From Erythrocercus mccallii (Eukaryota > Chordata > Aves > Passeriformes > Dicruridae), in assembly GCA_013397435.1 (NCBI GenBank), contig VZRG01002004.1, positions 8,625-72,624 of the forward strand: a DNA stretch of 64,000 nt, given 5' to 3'. Below are positions 1-12,400 of this stretch, piece by piece (the first letter of the stretch is position 1; every line of letters starts with the position of its first letter). The notes beneath the pieces are model-generated. The model did no database searches. It was not told where the DNA came from and saw only the letters and a program-made list of their open reading frames with translations. Both the position numbers and the translations under genes were made by a program.

Positions 1-3000
1 TTTTCTTTTCTTTTCTGTTCTGTTTGCTACAGCTCACTGGCTGCTTCCCTTTTTTCCCAGCCTTGTAGTATTTCCACCCTCCTCTCCCTTCCCCCAGTCT
101 GCCACAGTGTCAGTGAGAAACAAAACTGCTGAAACCTGAGCTTTCTGGCTAGAGAAGATGAAGAATGAGAGGAGGTGGTAATTAAACCCTCCCCCATATT
201 ATTCATGCAAAGGAATTGTCTTTGAACACCACTTCATCCTGGGAGCCTCTCTGAGTTCAAAGAGAAAGTTGAGTTGCTGTCATTCTGGGGCCATAATCTA
301 ATCACGGTGTCCCCCTTTGATTTAAAAATCTTCTTAGAAGGTGGCAAATATCTCTCCCTGTCTACCCTTTTTTTATTTTTAATTTTTAGTCTTAAGAATG
401 TGATTCTTGTTGTTTTGGAGTTTTTCTTGTAGAGCAGAATTTTATCACCCAAGTTAGACTGGTTCCTGTCACTGGCTATGGTTTAAGAGATCTAAGCCTT
501 TAGCAGTATCAAGAACAGAAAAATATTCCTCTCTGTAATTGCAGACATCCTCTGTGTGCACAATAAGACCAAAAGGCTCTCCAAGAGCCTCCATCTTCCA
601 AAGTATTTCCAGATTCACACTTTCAGAAGCAGCTCTGGTATAAGTGGTGCTTCTTGGGACATGTACTGGGATAGATCTACCATTTTTAATCACTTGGCAG
701 CTAAAGAGCACTGAACATGTTTCTTCATCCTCTTCTTGCCCTGTTTGCTCTGAAGAAGCCCAGCAAAACATCTCTAAACATCAGTCCATTTCCACACAGA
801 CCATAAATGCTGCCACTGACACATAGGCATAAGCCCACACACAGAAAGTAAGGCACAATGATCTTAGCAGTCTTTTCCTTTTCAAGGTTGCTATATGATT
901 CTCTGATACATAAATTTAACGTGTTTTGTATTCTTCCTTGTGAAGGCTGTTCTGCCTCAATGGCTTGTAGATCACTAAATCATCCATTACGGTTTCTGAG
1001 ATTTTCAAGTGAAAGCTCCAGTATTACTCAAAGGGTTGGTGAGATAGGGCCTGTTCCCACTTCCACCAGCTACCCTCCAGGTGATGTCCACCCTTGCTTT
1101 CAGAATTTATTAGACCTGTTCAGGGCACACATTCTTGTTCAAGGTGCTTGTGCAGATTCTTGCAGAGTTCAGAGTCTGCAGATAAATAAAGGCAAAATTA
1201 AGTTAAGGTCACGGCAGGCTGGGGTGTTTCTGAGTACATGCAAGTGATTGCATGTTGAATTTTGGCTCCTTGGCAGTGTAGTGATGTTGTGGAATTGCCC
1301 GTCCAATTGTAAGTGTGAACACCTGGGCTGTGTGTCTCATCTGAGGCAAGATTTCAGGACATCTGAACACTACCCTTTAATTCTATTATAAAAAATGTAA
1401 AAAAAAAGAGATAATTTTGTTGTGGACAATAAAAAAACTCTTGGAAAAATCAATAATAAGAAAAGTAATGATATCAAGTAGATTTCTCTGTCAGTTTAAA
1501 GCCTTTAACACATAGCTTCATTTCAAAACCACCAAATGCTAGTAGCTCCCCTTGAGCCCATATGGCTCTGCTCAGTAGACACACTTAAAATAAATTGTTA
1601 CCCTTTCTTTAGATATCTAAATATACACCTGTCACACTTATTTTTAGCATCTTATCATAGATTTTTGGTTCTAACAATTTTTAGATACAGATTTACAGCA
1701 GAGCAATAGTTTCTTTTCATCTATATCTGGTCAAATCTATTTTGTGCTGCTTATGTAATTATCATTTTAAAAGCCGCATATACTTCTCATGCTTGAGTTC
1801 ATCTCTGCTAACTTTGTGTATCTAAGTATTGGATACTGAGCTCAAGACAGTCACTTAGCTTCTCTCACTACTCGACAGAGACTCATAGGCACTGACAATG
1901 ACTGTTCATCCCTTCCTGAGGTTGCTTGGATTAGTGTTTTGTGAGGAATCTGCAGTGATCATGCTTAATTCTTAGGCAGCTAAATAAGAAGCTTATCCTT
2001 CAGCTTTGGCTTTCACAGCAACCAAATCTTCTTCATTAATAACTGAACCAGTTTAGCTAAAATGCTACATAATTATGACATAAAATATCTGATATTCCCA
2101 AATGTCAGTGGGGCACAGCTGATAAATCTTTAACTTGTTTCCTGCTTCCCACATGAAAATGGCCAGGCCGAACACAGGCTGGTTTGAGTTAGAGCAATGA
2201 GAAGGGAAGATCACCTGAAGGATGCCTCCCTCTCTAAATGTGTATTCAAATACACAAGAAGATGACATGAATGACAGCAGATTTTGCAGCAGCCTAGTTA
2301 GGTATTAATACCTGTATTTTTTAGATAAGCCCCTTCATATAGCTGAATAGCTGTTTTTCTGGCTAACAGATAAATCTTGTCTTTTTGTGTGAAGTACACC
2401 ATAACTTGCACAACGGGGCAAAACTTTCATAAACAGACAGTTTGAAAGAAAGTAGCCATCTTTTGCTAAAGAGATGTGGGTTCAATTTCACATGTCAACA
2501 ATAAAAAATTAAAATGCTTGACAATGGGGAAATAACTGAATAATAACTTGGAAATTCATAATTTTCTGTAAATTAAGCCAGACTGTTAGAATTCAAGCTT
2601 CAGTATTAAGTAGCAGATGTTCAATTCTGTGGAAGCCGGTTATCCTTCTCATAAGTGATGTTTATCTGCACAAAAGACACATGGAAGAATACCGAGATGT
2701 GGTTCTTGAATCCATCTGTAGTTTTATGTTGGTCAGTTTACAGACTAATTCAGGATGCCCTGACCTAATCTGAATGAACTCCGGCTATATAAAATCACAT
2801 AAACATCCACAGTAGAAAAAGCAGTATTCTGTTCAGAATAAAACCAAACCACAACTAAACCACCCCTCTATAACCCATACCCCAGATCTCTGGTTTCCAT
2901 TCATAAAAGCCAAATGAATGAATAGGCAAGGTGACTGAGGTGGCTTCCTGAGCCACCTTTCCAGTATAAGGTGTCAAAGGCTGAATTTGTGTTTATAATT

Positions 3001-6000
3001 GGCAGATTCAGTGACTCCTAATCAAATTTGTGGGTCTGGTTCCTTAAAATGACCAACACAACTGTGATCAGCAATTGCATCAACATTAGACAATTTTGTA
3101 ATGTGTAATGTGGCTTACATCTGTGGCTAGAAGGCAGGAAAACCGTTTTGTTGGGTTTTTTTAATAGGCATTGCTTTTCTTTAAGGTAGAAAGCAATGTA
3201 GAAACCTTATACAAAAAAAAAAAAAATACTCCAAACCACTTATCTTTACAATTGTGTTTATTTGTTTCAAGAACAAAAACAAAATGGCTAAATCTTACCA
3301 TTATTTTCACTGACATATATTGGGTATGTTTCCTTTGTACTCCACTGTTTGTGGTTAACACCACCATAAAGAAAACAAAGCCATGATTATTACTACTGTA
3401 ACTGGAGAAGAAAATATTTCCTGATTGAAATAAGGAGTAAGTTTCACAATACACCATGGCAATTCATTGAGTAACTTGGAGCAAGCAGCTTTAAATCTGA
3501 GTGGAGGATTATGGAGTTCTCAATTGAGTTATTCATTAATATTTGTCATCTACAAAATGAGTTTACTTTCTCTGAAGTCTTTAGACACTTGTAGATTTTT
3601 GTGGTAAAAATCATCTTTATGGTATTGGTCATTTAATTAGTGAATGATGTATTGGGAAGACAAAGTTATGTCACATCCCCATCTGCTTTCATTACTGGCA
3701 TCTGTGATGATCTTTCCTTTCATGGTCTGAGGTCAGCCTTGGTGACTTGCATCTTGGATGCCCACCCTTCCTCTGAAATTCCCTGAACCCTACTGTCACC
3801 TTCCTTCTGATGCTTTTAATTTCTATTTGCATTTTTCTGCTCACTGACCTTTAGTGATAGGTGTCCTTCACTGGAGCTTGTCTGTGCTGGTAGCAGAGGG
3901 CTGTGGGTATTTTAAGATGTGTCTTGATTTACACAAACAGCTGTATTTTGCATCTCTTTCATGACAGAAAAATCACCCCAAATTCCAGCATTTAGTGGCA
4001 GTGCATGGAGACTCGCTTTGATGCTTTGGCCAGCCTGAGTGTCCATATTATCTCAGTGACAAGAATTCCTTACTTATCTCCAAGGATTCATAGACTCCTA
4101 CAAAAGATGTTCAAATTTTAGCCATTTGACTTTAGCAGGTTTGGTTCTCATGCAGTCAAAGCCCAAGGGTATTGCTCTGAATGCTTAACTAGAAGCAAGA
4201 GCCAGATAAACACAGAGCAGAAGGCCAATGAGATCCTATTGTAAATCTATCAAGCAAAACACAAACCCCTCTCTCACCATCAGCCTGATTCCAAAAATGT
4301 GCTTAATGGAAGATTCATGTGCCAAAGGGCTCCTGTTACTGGACTGTGCAGAGCTGAGGTATTATTGAATCCCATGTCTTTCTCTGCATTTCCAGCTGTG
4401 TGACTGGATCTCATGTCCTGCCCTGCACTGTCCCAGTAGCTGTAGAAACGAATGGAAATATAATCGAACATGTGAGATTCAGTTAATTCAGTTATTCAAA
4501 GCATGTGGCTGCACTATCTTTGAAAACACCCTCCAGCTAAGCAAGCTTTAGCTTGGCCATAGCTAAAAGATGTTCTAAAACACAATTTGAGGTCAGCAGT
4601 GAATGAATGAGGGAGTGCAATAGCTGCAATTCTTGATGAGCACACCCTGTTCAAGGCTCAGAAACATCGCTGCCGGGGGTGCTGCTGGATGCTGCTGCTT
4701 GGGGGAAGCCCATCCAGGCTCACTCTTAAAAAGTCACAGATACGCATTGGAAAAATCCTTGGTATTTATTTTTGGATACAGGGCTAAACCCTGGCTTTGT
4801 AGAGGTGAGGAGAGTTTCCATTGATTAGATTAGAGCCCAGACTTCTTTTTCCAGCTTGATTTCTAGCTGAGCCCTGTCTCAAGCTGCTTCCTGAAGGAGT
4901 GGCAAGGAGAGTTTTGCTTTTTATGTTCACCAAGGGCAGGGTCTGAGGTTGGGAATCACCATTGCACTGAGTGATAAATAGGAATTTGATAATGGCACAC
5001 TCTGAAAACAGACAGTATAGATTTGAGTTCTGGATAACTGCAGTTTACTAATCTCTGCAGCTGCTGTTTAGAAATTTTCTGGTAATAGCTAACAAATTCT
5101 TCAGAGAGATCGGCTTCCTCACCAGAAGGAAACACATTTACTCAAATGGATTAAGTTTCTCATATTTTATTTTTAATTTCTTCTCTTATTACTATGTGCA
5201 AAATAAGAATACCCAGCTCATCTCACTTTTCTGTCTGTAGATTTTCATCCTTCTCCATGATAGGTGGGGTTTACCCCCTTTGCAGATGGGGAAACTGAGT
5301 CATAGGGAGAGGTGTCTGAGGTCATTGAGAAGCAAATGGAAAAAACTGTTGTGTAAACTGGTCTCTGGAGTCCCTGCCCAGTTGCTTGCTCCCTTAAATG
5401 TCAGTCCCACAGGGTTTAAGCTAAAGCTAATGGTGATAAATAGGAAACTCCTCATTGATTTAAATGGTCTTTGAAATGAACATACATGTGTATAGATATC
5501 TTTCCACAACTTCAAGTGATTTTATTTTCTTATCATAATATATTGATCTCATCTAGAAAATGTTAGATTGACACAGCAATTACAGTTCCTGTGGTCAGTC
5601 AACAATAACATTATCACCACTGCTGCAGGATGACTGAGGGGCTGATTAAACACACCCAGAGGAGAATTTGCCCAGTGAAAGATGCTGAGTCCCATTGCTA
5701 TGGATCCAGGTGTCAAGCAGACTGGCCAGACCTAGAAGTCTGCTGCACTGGAACATTGAAAGGTTTCCTCTGGCTGGGTGATGCTGTGTGAACCACACCA
5801 GGCCACCAGAGACAAAAGGACAGCCCTGCTCCTCTCCAGTGCAGAGGCAACATTTTCCAGGAGGATGTGGAGCCCCCAGAACTACCTTCCAAGCCTGGTA
5901 CTGGATCTTCTGGTCTTCCTCACACCTCTCAAATTTCTGCTCTCCCAGATTACAAAGATTCCTCTGCTTGGCCGTGGGAAATCTACAAAGCCTGTGACAA

Positions 6001-7964
6001 GGTCAGGGCTGGGCAGCATGCAGGCAGCTGTCCCTCCAAGGAGGGTTCCCCTGGCATCAATATGGCACTCCAAACTATTCCCAGCTGCCACACCCCGACC
6101 AACATGCGCTGTGCCAGTGTTCAGTGTGCCCCAGCTGGATCTAACCAGCTGTATGGGACACAGAAGCTCCCAGAGAGGCCACGATGCTGTGAATGAGGCA
6201 GTACCACTTAGAGTTTGAGCAGGATTTTTTGTCTGATTTTCCTTTCCTGTGAGTGAAGTATCACCTAAAATGTGTCTCCTTAAACTACCCAGATGGCTGA
6301 GGTATCAGCAAAGGTCTGGTTTTCTGTGGGTGCTGTTCTTTAGCTGGATGTTCACTATGGGAGTGAACACTGTCCCACTCTGACATCCAGGACGGTGCCT
6401 GGGGTCCCAGTGAGGCTCCAGGAGCAAGGCAAGCAGGTATCTTTTCCAAGCTCTGGGTGAGAATTAGGGTTGGCAATGCTTTGGGCTGCTCCCCGGGTCT
6501 GTTCACTCCACTTCCTTTGCCCAATCTCTCTCAGTGCTCCTCTAAGTATTTTCTATAAGAAAAAGGAGCAATAACAGCTCCAGTGAGCCCCACACTTTTG
6601 TTAAACTATTTTTAAAGTTTTTATTTCCTAAGTGTAAGAACTCAAACCTTCCAAGTCACATGAGTGCTACTTATCAACAGTTTCCTGCCCAGCCTTTTAA
6701 AACTTCCACTAACTCATCCTGAGTCCCCCATTAAAGATATGGTAACATTTTGTATCCCATTTCCCCTATAATTAGATTGTACAAACACTGTTAGTCTTGC
6801 TGAGAATGAGACTATCAGTAACAAAACACTCCATCACCTTCCAGCACTTTAACAAGATCCACCTTTTTTATTTTATCAGTCTGATGTGAATCCCTCTGAT
6901 CAGGTGTTAACAAGCCAGGCTATTTTCCCTCGATAATCCTCTAGCATTATAAATATATACTCACTACTCAGACATCAAATCACATGGACTGTAAGGGGTT
7001 TTTCCCACTCCTACCTCATTTTTATATCTTTGTTTTTCAAATCTCTCTTGTTAGTTGTTCATAACAGCAGCATCAGTACCATATCCAGGAAGAAAAAAAA
7101 GAGTTGGCTTTAAGGAGAGTTTGTTTATATTGCTACATGTTGTAAGGAGTTTAATTGATTTATGTTATATTATCCATAAACCTAAATTTTTATGGATTTT
7201 ATCAGTGAACCACAGCTATCTCTCAAGTATACCTCCTTTTTGCTTGATGGGTAAAGTATCTTTGGTGATCACAACCATACAATAGACAAGAACTGAATTC
7301 TGTTTTGCCCTTGGAAAAGACACTTCACCTTCTTGTTGTCTTCTTGAATATACCAGCATCTCTTTTTGTCCTTCTGGAAGATTCCCAAAACAGACGTGTG
7401 AACTGGACACAAGACACCCAGAAACTGAAGAGCCCTGAGAAAAAAACAAACAAACCCTTCTCCCCCAAATGGTATAGAGAGACAATATATTTGTCTTCTA
7501 AATTTGCATAAGAACACAACTCCTCCTTCAATATACAGGGGTTTTTTGTTGTAAGAATATTATCATCACCTGGGGAGAAAAGGCAAATAATAATATTGGC
7601 AGGAATTATGACCTGAACTACCCAAATTTTCAGTCAAAATCTCTTAGAACTGTACGTAACAAAGTTTTTAATATTGTCTCTACCATTCTTTTCTTAATGA
7701 CTTTAAAAAAACCTGTAAATAGTTTTTATGCTGATTTTTCTCATAGAATTCACTGTCAAGACCATAATACTTAAAATCCAGAGTGACTATTTAATTACTT
7801 AATTTAAATATTTAATATTCAAACCAAATATTGAAATGAAATTAAATATTGAATGTTGCACAGGAAAATGTCTACATAAATATTTACACCTTTCTGGCTT
7901 TGTATTGCCAGAAACTTAGAAACTTTTCCCAGAGCAACACCATCACTTCCCAGGAGCTCAACAT
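1..7964. other. Unique-looking non-coding stretch, no supported gene
   Basis: No recognisable repeat family, RNA gene or exon was found here. The left edge is a T/C-rich run (1-17). A 15-base A run lies near 3211-3226. On the minus strand a single frame from about 1180 down to 469 has only four stops and ends in a clean 100-codon stretch; it is discussed as a weak pseudogene candidate. Between 5630 and 6220 the sequence is more GC-rich than its surroundings, and three overlapping plus-strand frames of 69 to 146 codons are open. Frames open together on the same strand suggest composition rather than coding. No CpG island is visible. Confidence 0.6.
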
Positions 7965-8414
7965 GTGAAGGATGGGGCACCTCTCCTACAAAGACAGGCT
8001 GAGGAAGCTGGGATTGTTCAGCCTGGAGAAGAGAAGGCTTTGGGGAGACCTCATTGCAGCCTCACAGGACCTAAAGGGGGCTTAGAAAAAGAAGGGAGAG
8101 GGTTGTTTTGTTTTGGGTTGTTTTTTTTTTTTTTTGTGTGTGTGCAAAGACAAGGGGCAATTATTTTAAACTTAGGGAGGGCAGGGTTAAATTAAGTATA
8201 AGGAAGAAATTCTTTACTCAGACGGTGATGAAGCTCTGGAACAGGTTGCCCACAGAAGCTGGGATTGTCCCATATCTGGAAGTGTTCAAGACAAGTTTGA
8301 ATGGGGCCCTGAGCAACCTGATGTAGCAGTTGGCATTCCTGCCCACGGCAGAGGGGATTGAACGAGCTGGTCTGTAAGGTTCCTTTTAACCCAGGGCATT
8401 GAATGATTCTGTGA
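7965..8414 (+). mobile_element. CR1 LINE 3' end fragment, plus strand
   Basis: Chicken repeat 1 is a non-LTR retrotransposon of birds; most copies are 5'-truncated 3' ends like this one. The left block carries the familiar 'aggctgaggaagctggg' and 'ttcagcctggagaagag' signature at about 7996-8035. The right block (8190-8330) encodes, in one plus frame, the CR1 ORF2 C-terminus with residues WNRLP, SLEVFK and LNGALSNL. The copy ends at the CR1-type terminal motif 'tgattctgtga' near 8403-8413. Between the blocks, 8101-8144 is a T-rich and GT-rich tract in place of part of the expected sequence. This is a dead fragment with no 5' half and no ORF1. The family call is firm; the subfamily is not assigned. 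Confidence 0.93.
8101..8144 (+). repeat. Poly-T/GT tract inside CR1
   Basis: A run of T with interspersed G passes into a short GT repeat at its right end. It sits inside the CR1 fragment, between conserved blocks, and is not a normal part of CR1. It could be slippage growth from a short T-rich seed or an insertion with replacement. Confidence 0.8.
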
Positions 8415-8944
8415 TAAACAAACTTTTTTCATACCCTCAGAGTCTCAATCAGTGCTAAGGATGTTTCTTTATATATGGAAAAATTCACCTTTTGTGGACA
8501 GGTTAAAAATCATCTAAACATACATCTAAAAATCTGGATCACATTAAAAATGGTTCAACTGATAACAAAAATAGAACAGATAATGAATGATGGAACTATC
8601 TCCAGCAAAACAGTAACACTTCTCTGATGACACATGATTATCTTGCCCTTTCTGTGAAAAAATTTGCTCTCTAACTGCAGTATTACTAATTTTCTTACTG
8701 TTAAGTCATTTTGAACGAAGAGTGGTGTTGGTATTGAGCATCCTCTGTAATGATTAATATACAGATTCAGCCAATGTTTTTTTTTCTCCTCTGCCATTTT
8801 TAAAAGAGTTTTAGTTTTCTTCTGGTGTTTCAATTTGAAATTTAACCCAAAAAACTTCCACTGCCAGGCAAAACAAAAACAAAGCAGAAACAGGATCAAT
8901 AAGTAAAGAATTATGTAATCCACTGATGCAAAACTTGTGATCCC
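8415..8944. other. AT-rich gap between CR1 fragment and LTR-1
   Basis: About 530 bases with no repeat I recognise. A 151-codon minus-strand frame (8555-9010) spans it and continues into the antisense of LTR-1. Its overlap with the LTR and its low-complexity hydrophobic content argue that it is fortuitous. The 5' part of the LTR, which should lie here if complete, is not recognisable. Confidence 0.5.
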
Positions 8945-9481
8945 GTGCAGGATCCATGCAGGAGCAATCTGTTCCTGAAGGACTGCAGCACCCTGTGGAA
9001 AAGGAGTCACACTGGAGCTTCATGAAAATCTGCAGCCCATGGGATGGACTCATACTGGAGAAGCTCATAAAGAACTGTCTCCTGTGGGAGGAACCCTACA
9101 CTGCAACAGGGGAAGGACTCCACTCCCTGAGCAGCAGCAGAAACAACCTGCGATGAACTGTGTAATCCTCATTCCCTGTCTCCCTGCACCTCTGAGTGGG
9201 AGAAGGTAGAGCCGAGAAGGAAAAAGGGATGAGGGGAAGATGTTTTTCAAGACTTGTTTTATTTCTCATTATTCTGCTCTGATTTTTTTTAGTAATAAAT
9301 TCAACTTTATTTCCCCCATTCAAGTCTGTTTTGTCTGTGATGGTATTTGGTGAATGATCTCTCCTGTTCCTTATTTCACCTTAGTAATGTTTGCTATCTT
9401 TCCTCCTGTTCACTCGTGGAGGGGAGTGACAGAGCAGCTTTGGCAGGCATGTAGCATCCAGTCTGGGTCAACGCACCATAA
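8945..9481 (+). mobile_element. LTR-1: 3' part of an avian endogenous retrovirus LTR
   Basis: The sequence has the layout of a common avian LTR type. It has repeated 'ctgcag..ccatgg/ctgtgg' blocks with 'actggag' spacers (8965-9110), then 'gatgaactg' (9151-9160). A polyadenylation signal AATAAA follows at 9294-9299, with 'tctgttttgtctgtgatgg' after it (9325-9343). The end is 'gtcaacgcaccata', close to the usual CAACCCACCACA terminus of this type. The normal 5' end of the LTR is missing, so this is a truncated copy. No internal viral gene follows. I recognise the type from its motif order; the class (ERVL-like) is inference. Confidence 0.75.
9294..9299 (+). promoter_or_regulatory. Polyadenylation signal in LTR-1
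   Basis: AATAAA in the position expected for the R/U5 part of the LTR, about 190 bases before its 3' end. T-rich sequence flanks it. It is probably inactive in a decayed element. Confidence 0.6.
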
Positions 9482-12400
9482 ATTATTTTGTGGAAAAATA
9501 TTTTCTATTACTTTGATTTTTCAGGAAATTGCATATAATAAACATAATTTAACATAGGTATATTCCTGCAAAGTAATTTGGTTTAGTACCATAGTAACTA
9601 AAACGTGAGTATAGCATGCACTAAATGGATTAATGCACTAAAGAGCTGGCCAGCTGGCAGATTTCAAAAAGTATTTGTTGATGGGGAATTGTTACCAAAT
9701 GGATGTGTTTCTCATAGAAATTCTCCAGTGGGCTGTTCCGTGTCTAACACTGTTCAGCACTTTTATCAACTCCTTATTTGCACATGTTGTAATAAGCTTT
9801 GATTTTCCTTGATACGCCTGACAGATTAGTTAGTGTTTAGTGATGTACATGTTTTCTGCAAACTGTTAGCCTCTTACCAGAGTTTTACTGCAATTCATTC
9901 TTGTTGCCTCTTGTGGTCTGGACATAAGTTTAGCTTTTTAAGACCTATTGTGAAATTCCATGTAGAATTCTGCCCATTTTTCTCTTTCACAGATAAAAGA
10001 AGACACTCCCATTACAAGTTTTGGTGCACACCTGAAATAGCTGGAGAGTCCACTCTCTAGTGACTTGTATTTTGTAAAAAAAGGTTGAAAACTTTTAAGG
10101 AAAGAAAGGTTTAGTTACTCATTGGAAGCCTCTCTTTTTGGTTCTGCAAAAGAAATTTAGCCCCCACTTAGAGGAAAATCTTCAACTGTTATCTGAATGA
10201 GAGATGTGTAATTCTGGTAACATTTTCCACACACATAATGCTCTTTATTTAAGGATGTTGCAGTGCTGAAAAATATTACATCGTTAGGAGAAGAGCCTAA
10301 CAATATAAAAATATTGATCAAAGCTAAGTCACCCAAAGTAATTCAATGACATTGTCAGTATGTCTGATGATTCGATTGTAGAGGAGACACTGTGATTACT
10401 GTGAGAGGTAGGTACCCTTGGCTGGTATGTGTTCAAAAGTTAAAGGAATGAGTCTGGAAGAGACTAGTGAAATAAGATGAAGTGAAATTATAATTTGAAT
10501 TTATTCTGTATTAGGGACCATTTCTTTTATGAACAATCAGATTTTAAAGAGGTAGAAAACATGGTACTATTCTTCACACTGTGGAAAGAAGGTGCTGGAC
10601 AATGTTTAAGTTCCAGAGGATGAAAGCCTGAAGGGTTTTCCTCTGGTTTTGAAGTGAGGAGTCCATAGGTTTTGTATGTTGGATCACTGCAGGGGTTGTT
10701 GTGGCAGCCTCTCTGCAAACCAGGGCAGCAGCCAGGAAATTAACAAGGGAAACAGCAAATAGGTGGTGGGAAAGATTACTTGGGAACAAACCTTGTTGGA
10801 ACAACTAGCTAAGAGTAATTAGCAGGGCAGCCAGCACCAGCCCGGGCCAGTGGGAAGAGCCAGCCACAAACACTGCCAGCAGAAGGCTCCCACAGGAGTG
10901 GCAGCAAGGGAAGGAGTGTTTGCACATGGAGCTGTGCCTGCCTGCGAGCACTGTGAGCAGGAGCACTGGCTGCTGGCAATGCCCAGGGCTGCCTCTGAGG
11001 CCAGCCAGCTGCCAGGGCATGGGTAGAGCTCAGGCATGATTCTGCTGAGAATGACCACCCTGCTCCTGAAGTCTGCCTGAGTCTGGATCAAAACCAGAGT
11101 GAGATGCAACAAGAAGAGGATATCTCTGGCTGACACCAATGAACTGATCTTTCAGAGGTCTCTTTTAGCCTCTCTGGAGCAGGTACCTCAAGGGGGAATG
11201 GGATCATGTTTCCTTCTCTTGCTTGGATTTTCTAGGTGGAAAGGAGCTCAAGTGTCTGCTGTAGAAGCACTACTAGGCTCATGGTTTATACTTTAACATC
11301 AAACTACCACCGGAAGATTTACTTACTGTTAATAGGTTCAGATCCCTTTATTTGCACTTGGTTTGCCTATAGCTGGTATTTCCCAAACTCTGGCTTCTCT
11401 TTCTTTGTTATGAGGAATCCTCAGCCATTCAAGAGTCAGATGACTCTGATGCCATCTTAAATGGGAGGCCCAAAACTCAAAAAAATGCTTTCACTCATGA
11501 GAGTGGGAAATAGCCTTGTACCAAGTATATTACTTGTAAACGTGTAAATGCGTTTGATAGTCTTGAGGAAGGAAGGGCTGAGAAGTGAAATAATGAGCTA
11601 GAAGGCAGTGCCCTTCTGAGAGGTCAGATCCATCCATTTCTGCTGAAGCCAGGAGGAATCAAAGGGGTTTTGCAGGGGAATTGTTTCTTCAGCCACAGAC
11701 CCAGTCTCCTGGTCTGCTCACAGAGCAGCAGCATTTCTCCCTTGTAGCACTGTCTCTCTTCCATGAAGGGACTTCAAACAAACCTCTTTGAGTTTGGAAT
11801 GTTTGTGTCTCGAAGGCCTGCATGGCATTCTTTCTTCTGGGAATGTTTTGTTGCTTTTACTTAAGACTGGACAAGTCTAGGAGCCTGGCAAACAATACTA
11901 CTGAGCAATGGCAAACATCTCAGCTTTCTTTCGACTGCTAATATTGGCAAATTTCATGCTGACCTGCCAACTGCAATTTGTACTCTTTAAACATACAAGG
12001 AAAACTCCAGTGAAGCACAAGCTGTCAAGATTATTTTGTGTAAGCAGTTATCCTTTATCTTTGCTGGACTGATGTGGGCTGGACACAGTTTTGCTCTGTA
12101 ATCAAGTAATTGCTAAATGAAATCACAAGCTGGTGAGTAAAAATGCAGGAAAGGTGTTATGAATGTTTCAATGTAACTGCTACTGAATGTCACCGCGTCT
12201 GCCATATTGACCTCCACTCGCTGAAAAAGCAAGATAAAGAGAGTTCATTGATCATTTAATACTGTGACAGTGTCTTCAGGTCTTAGGACTTCGTGGGCTC
12301 TACTGTGAAGCAAGTGGATTGCGAAGGTTCAAAAAGTTTAAAATGAGTAAAAGTGAGTTAAGAAATAACAAAAAGAGAACTGAATTCTAAACTCCCAATT

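Noticed and set aside
5778..6218. 146-codon plus-strand frame in a GC-rich patch
   Set aside because: Two other plus-strand frames and a minus-strand frame are open over the same bases, as expected from composition. No recognisable domain.
8555..9010. 151-codon minus-strand frame with hydrophobic segments
   Set aside because: Its first third is the antisense of LTR-1 and the rest is AT-rich low-complexity sequence. No homologue or splice context.
10805..11139. 106-codon minus frame with a signal-peptide-like start
   Set aside because: A second minus frame is open over the same GC-rich bases, and the Cys/Ala-rich end reflects simple composition. No family recognised.
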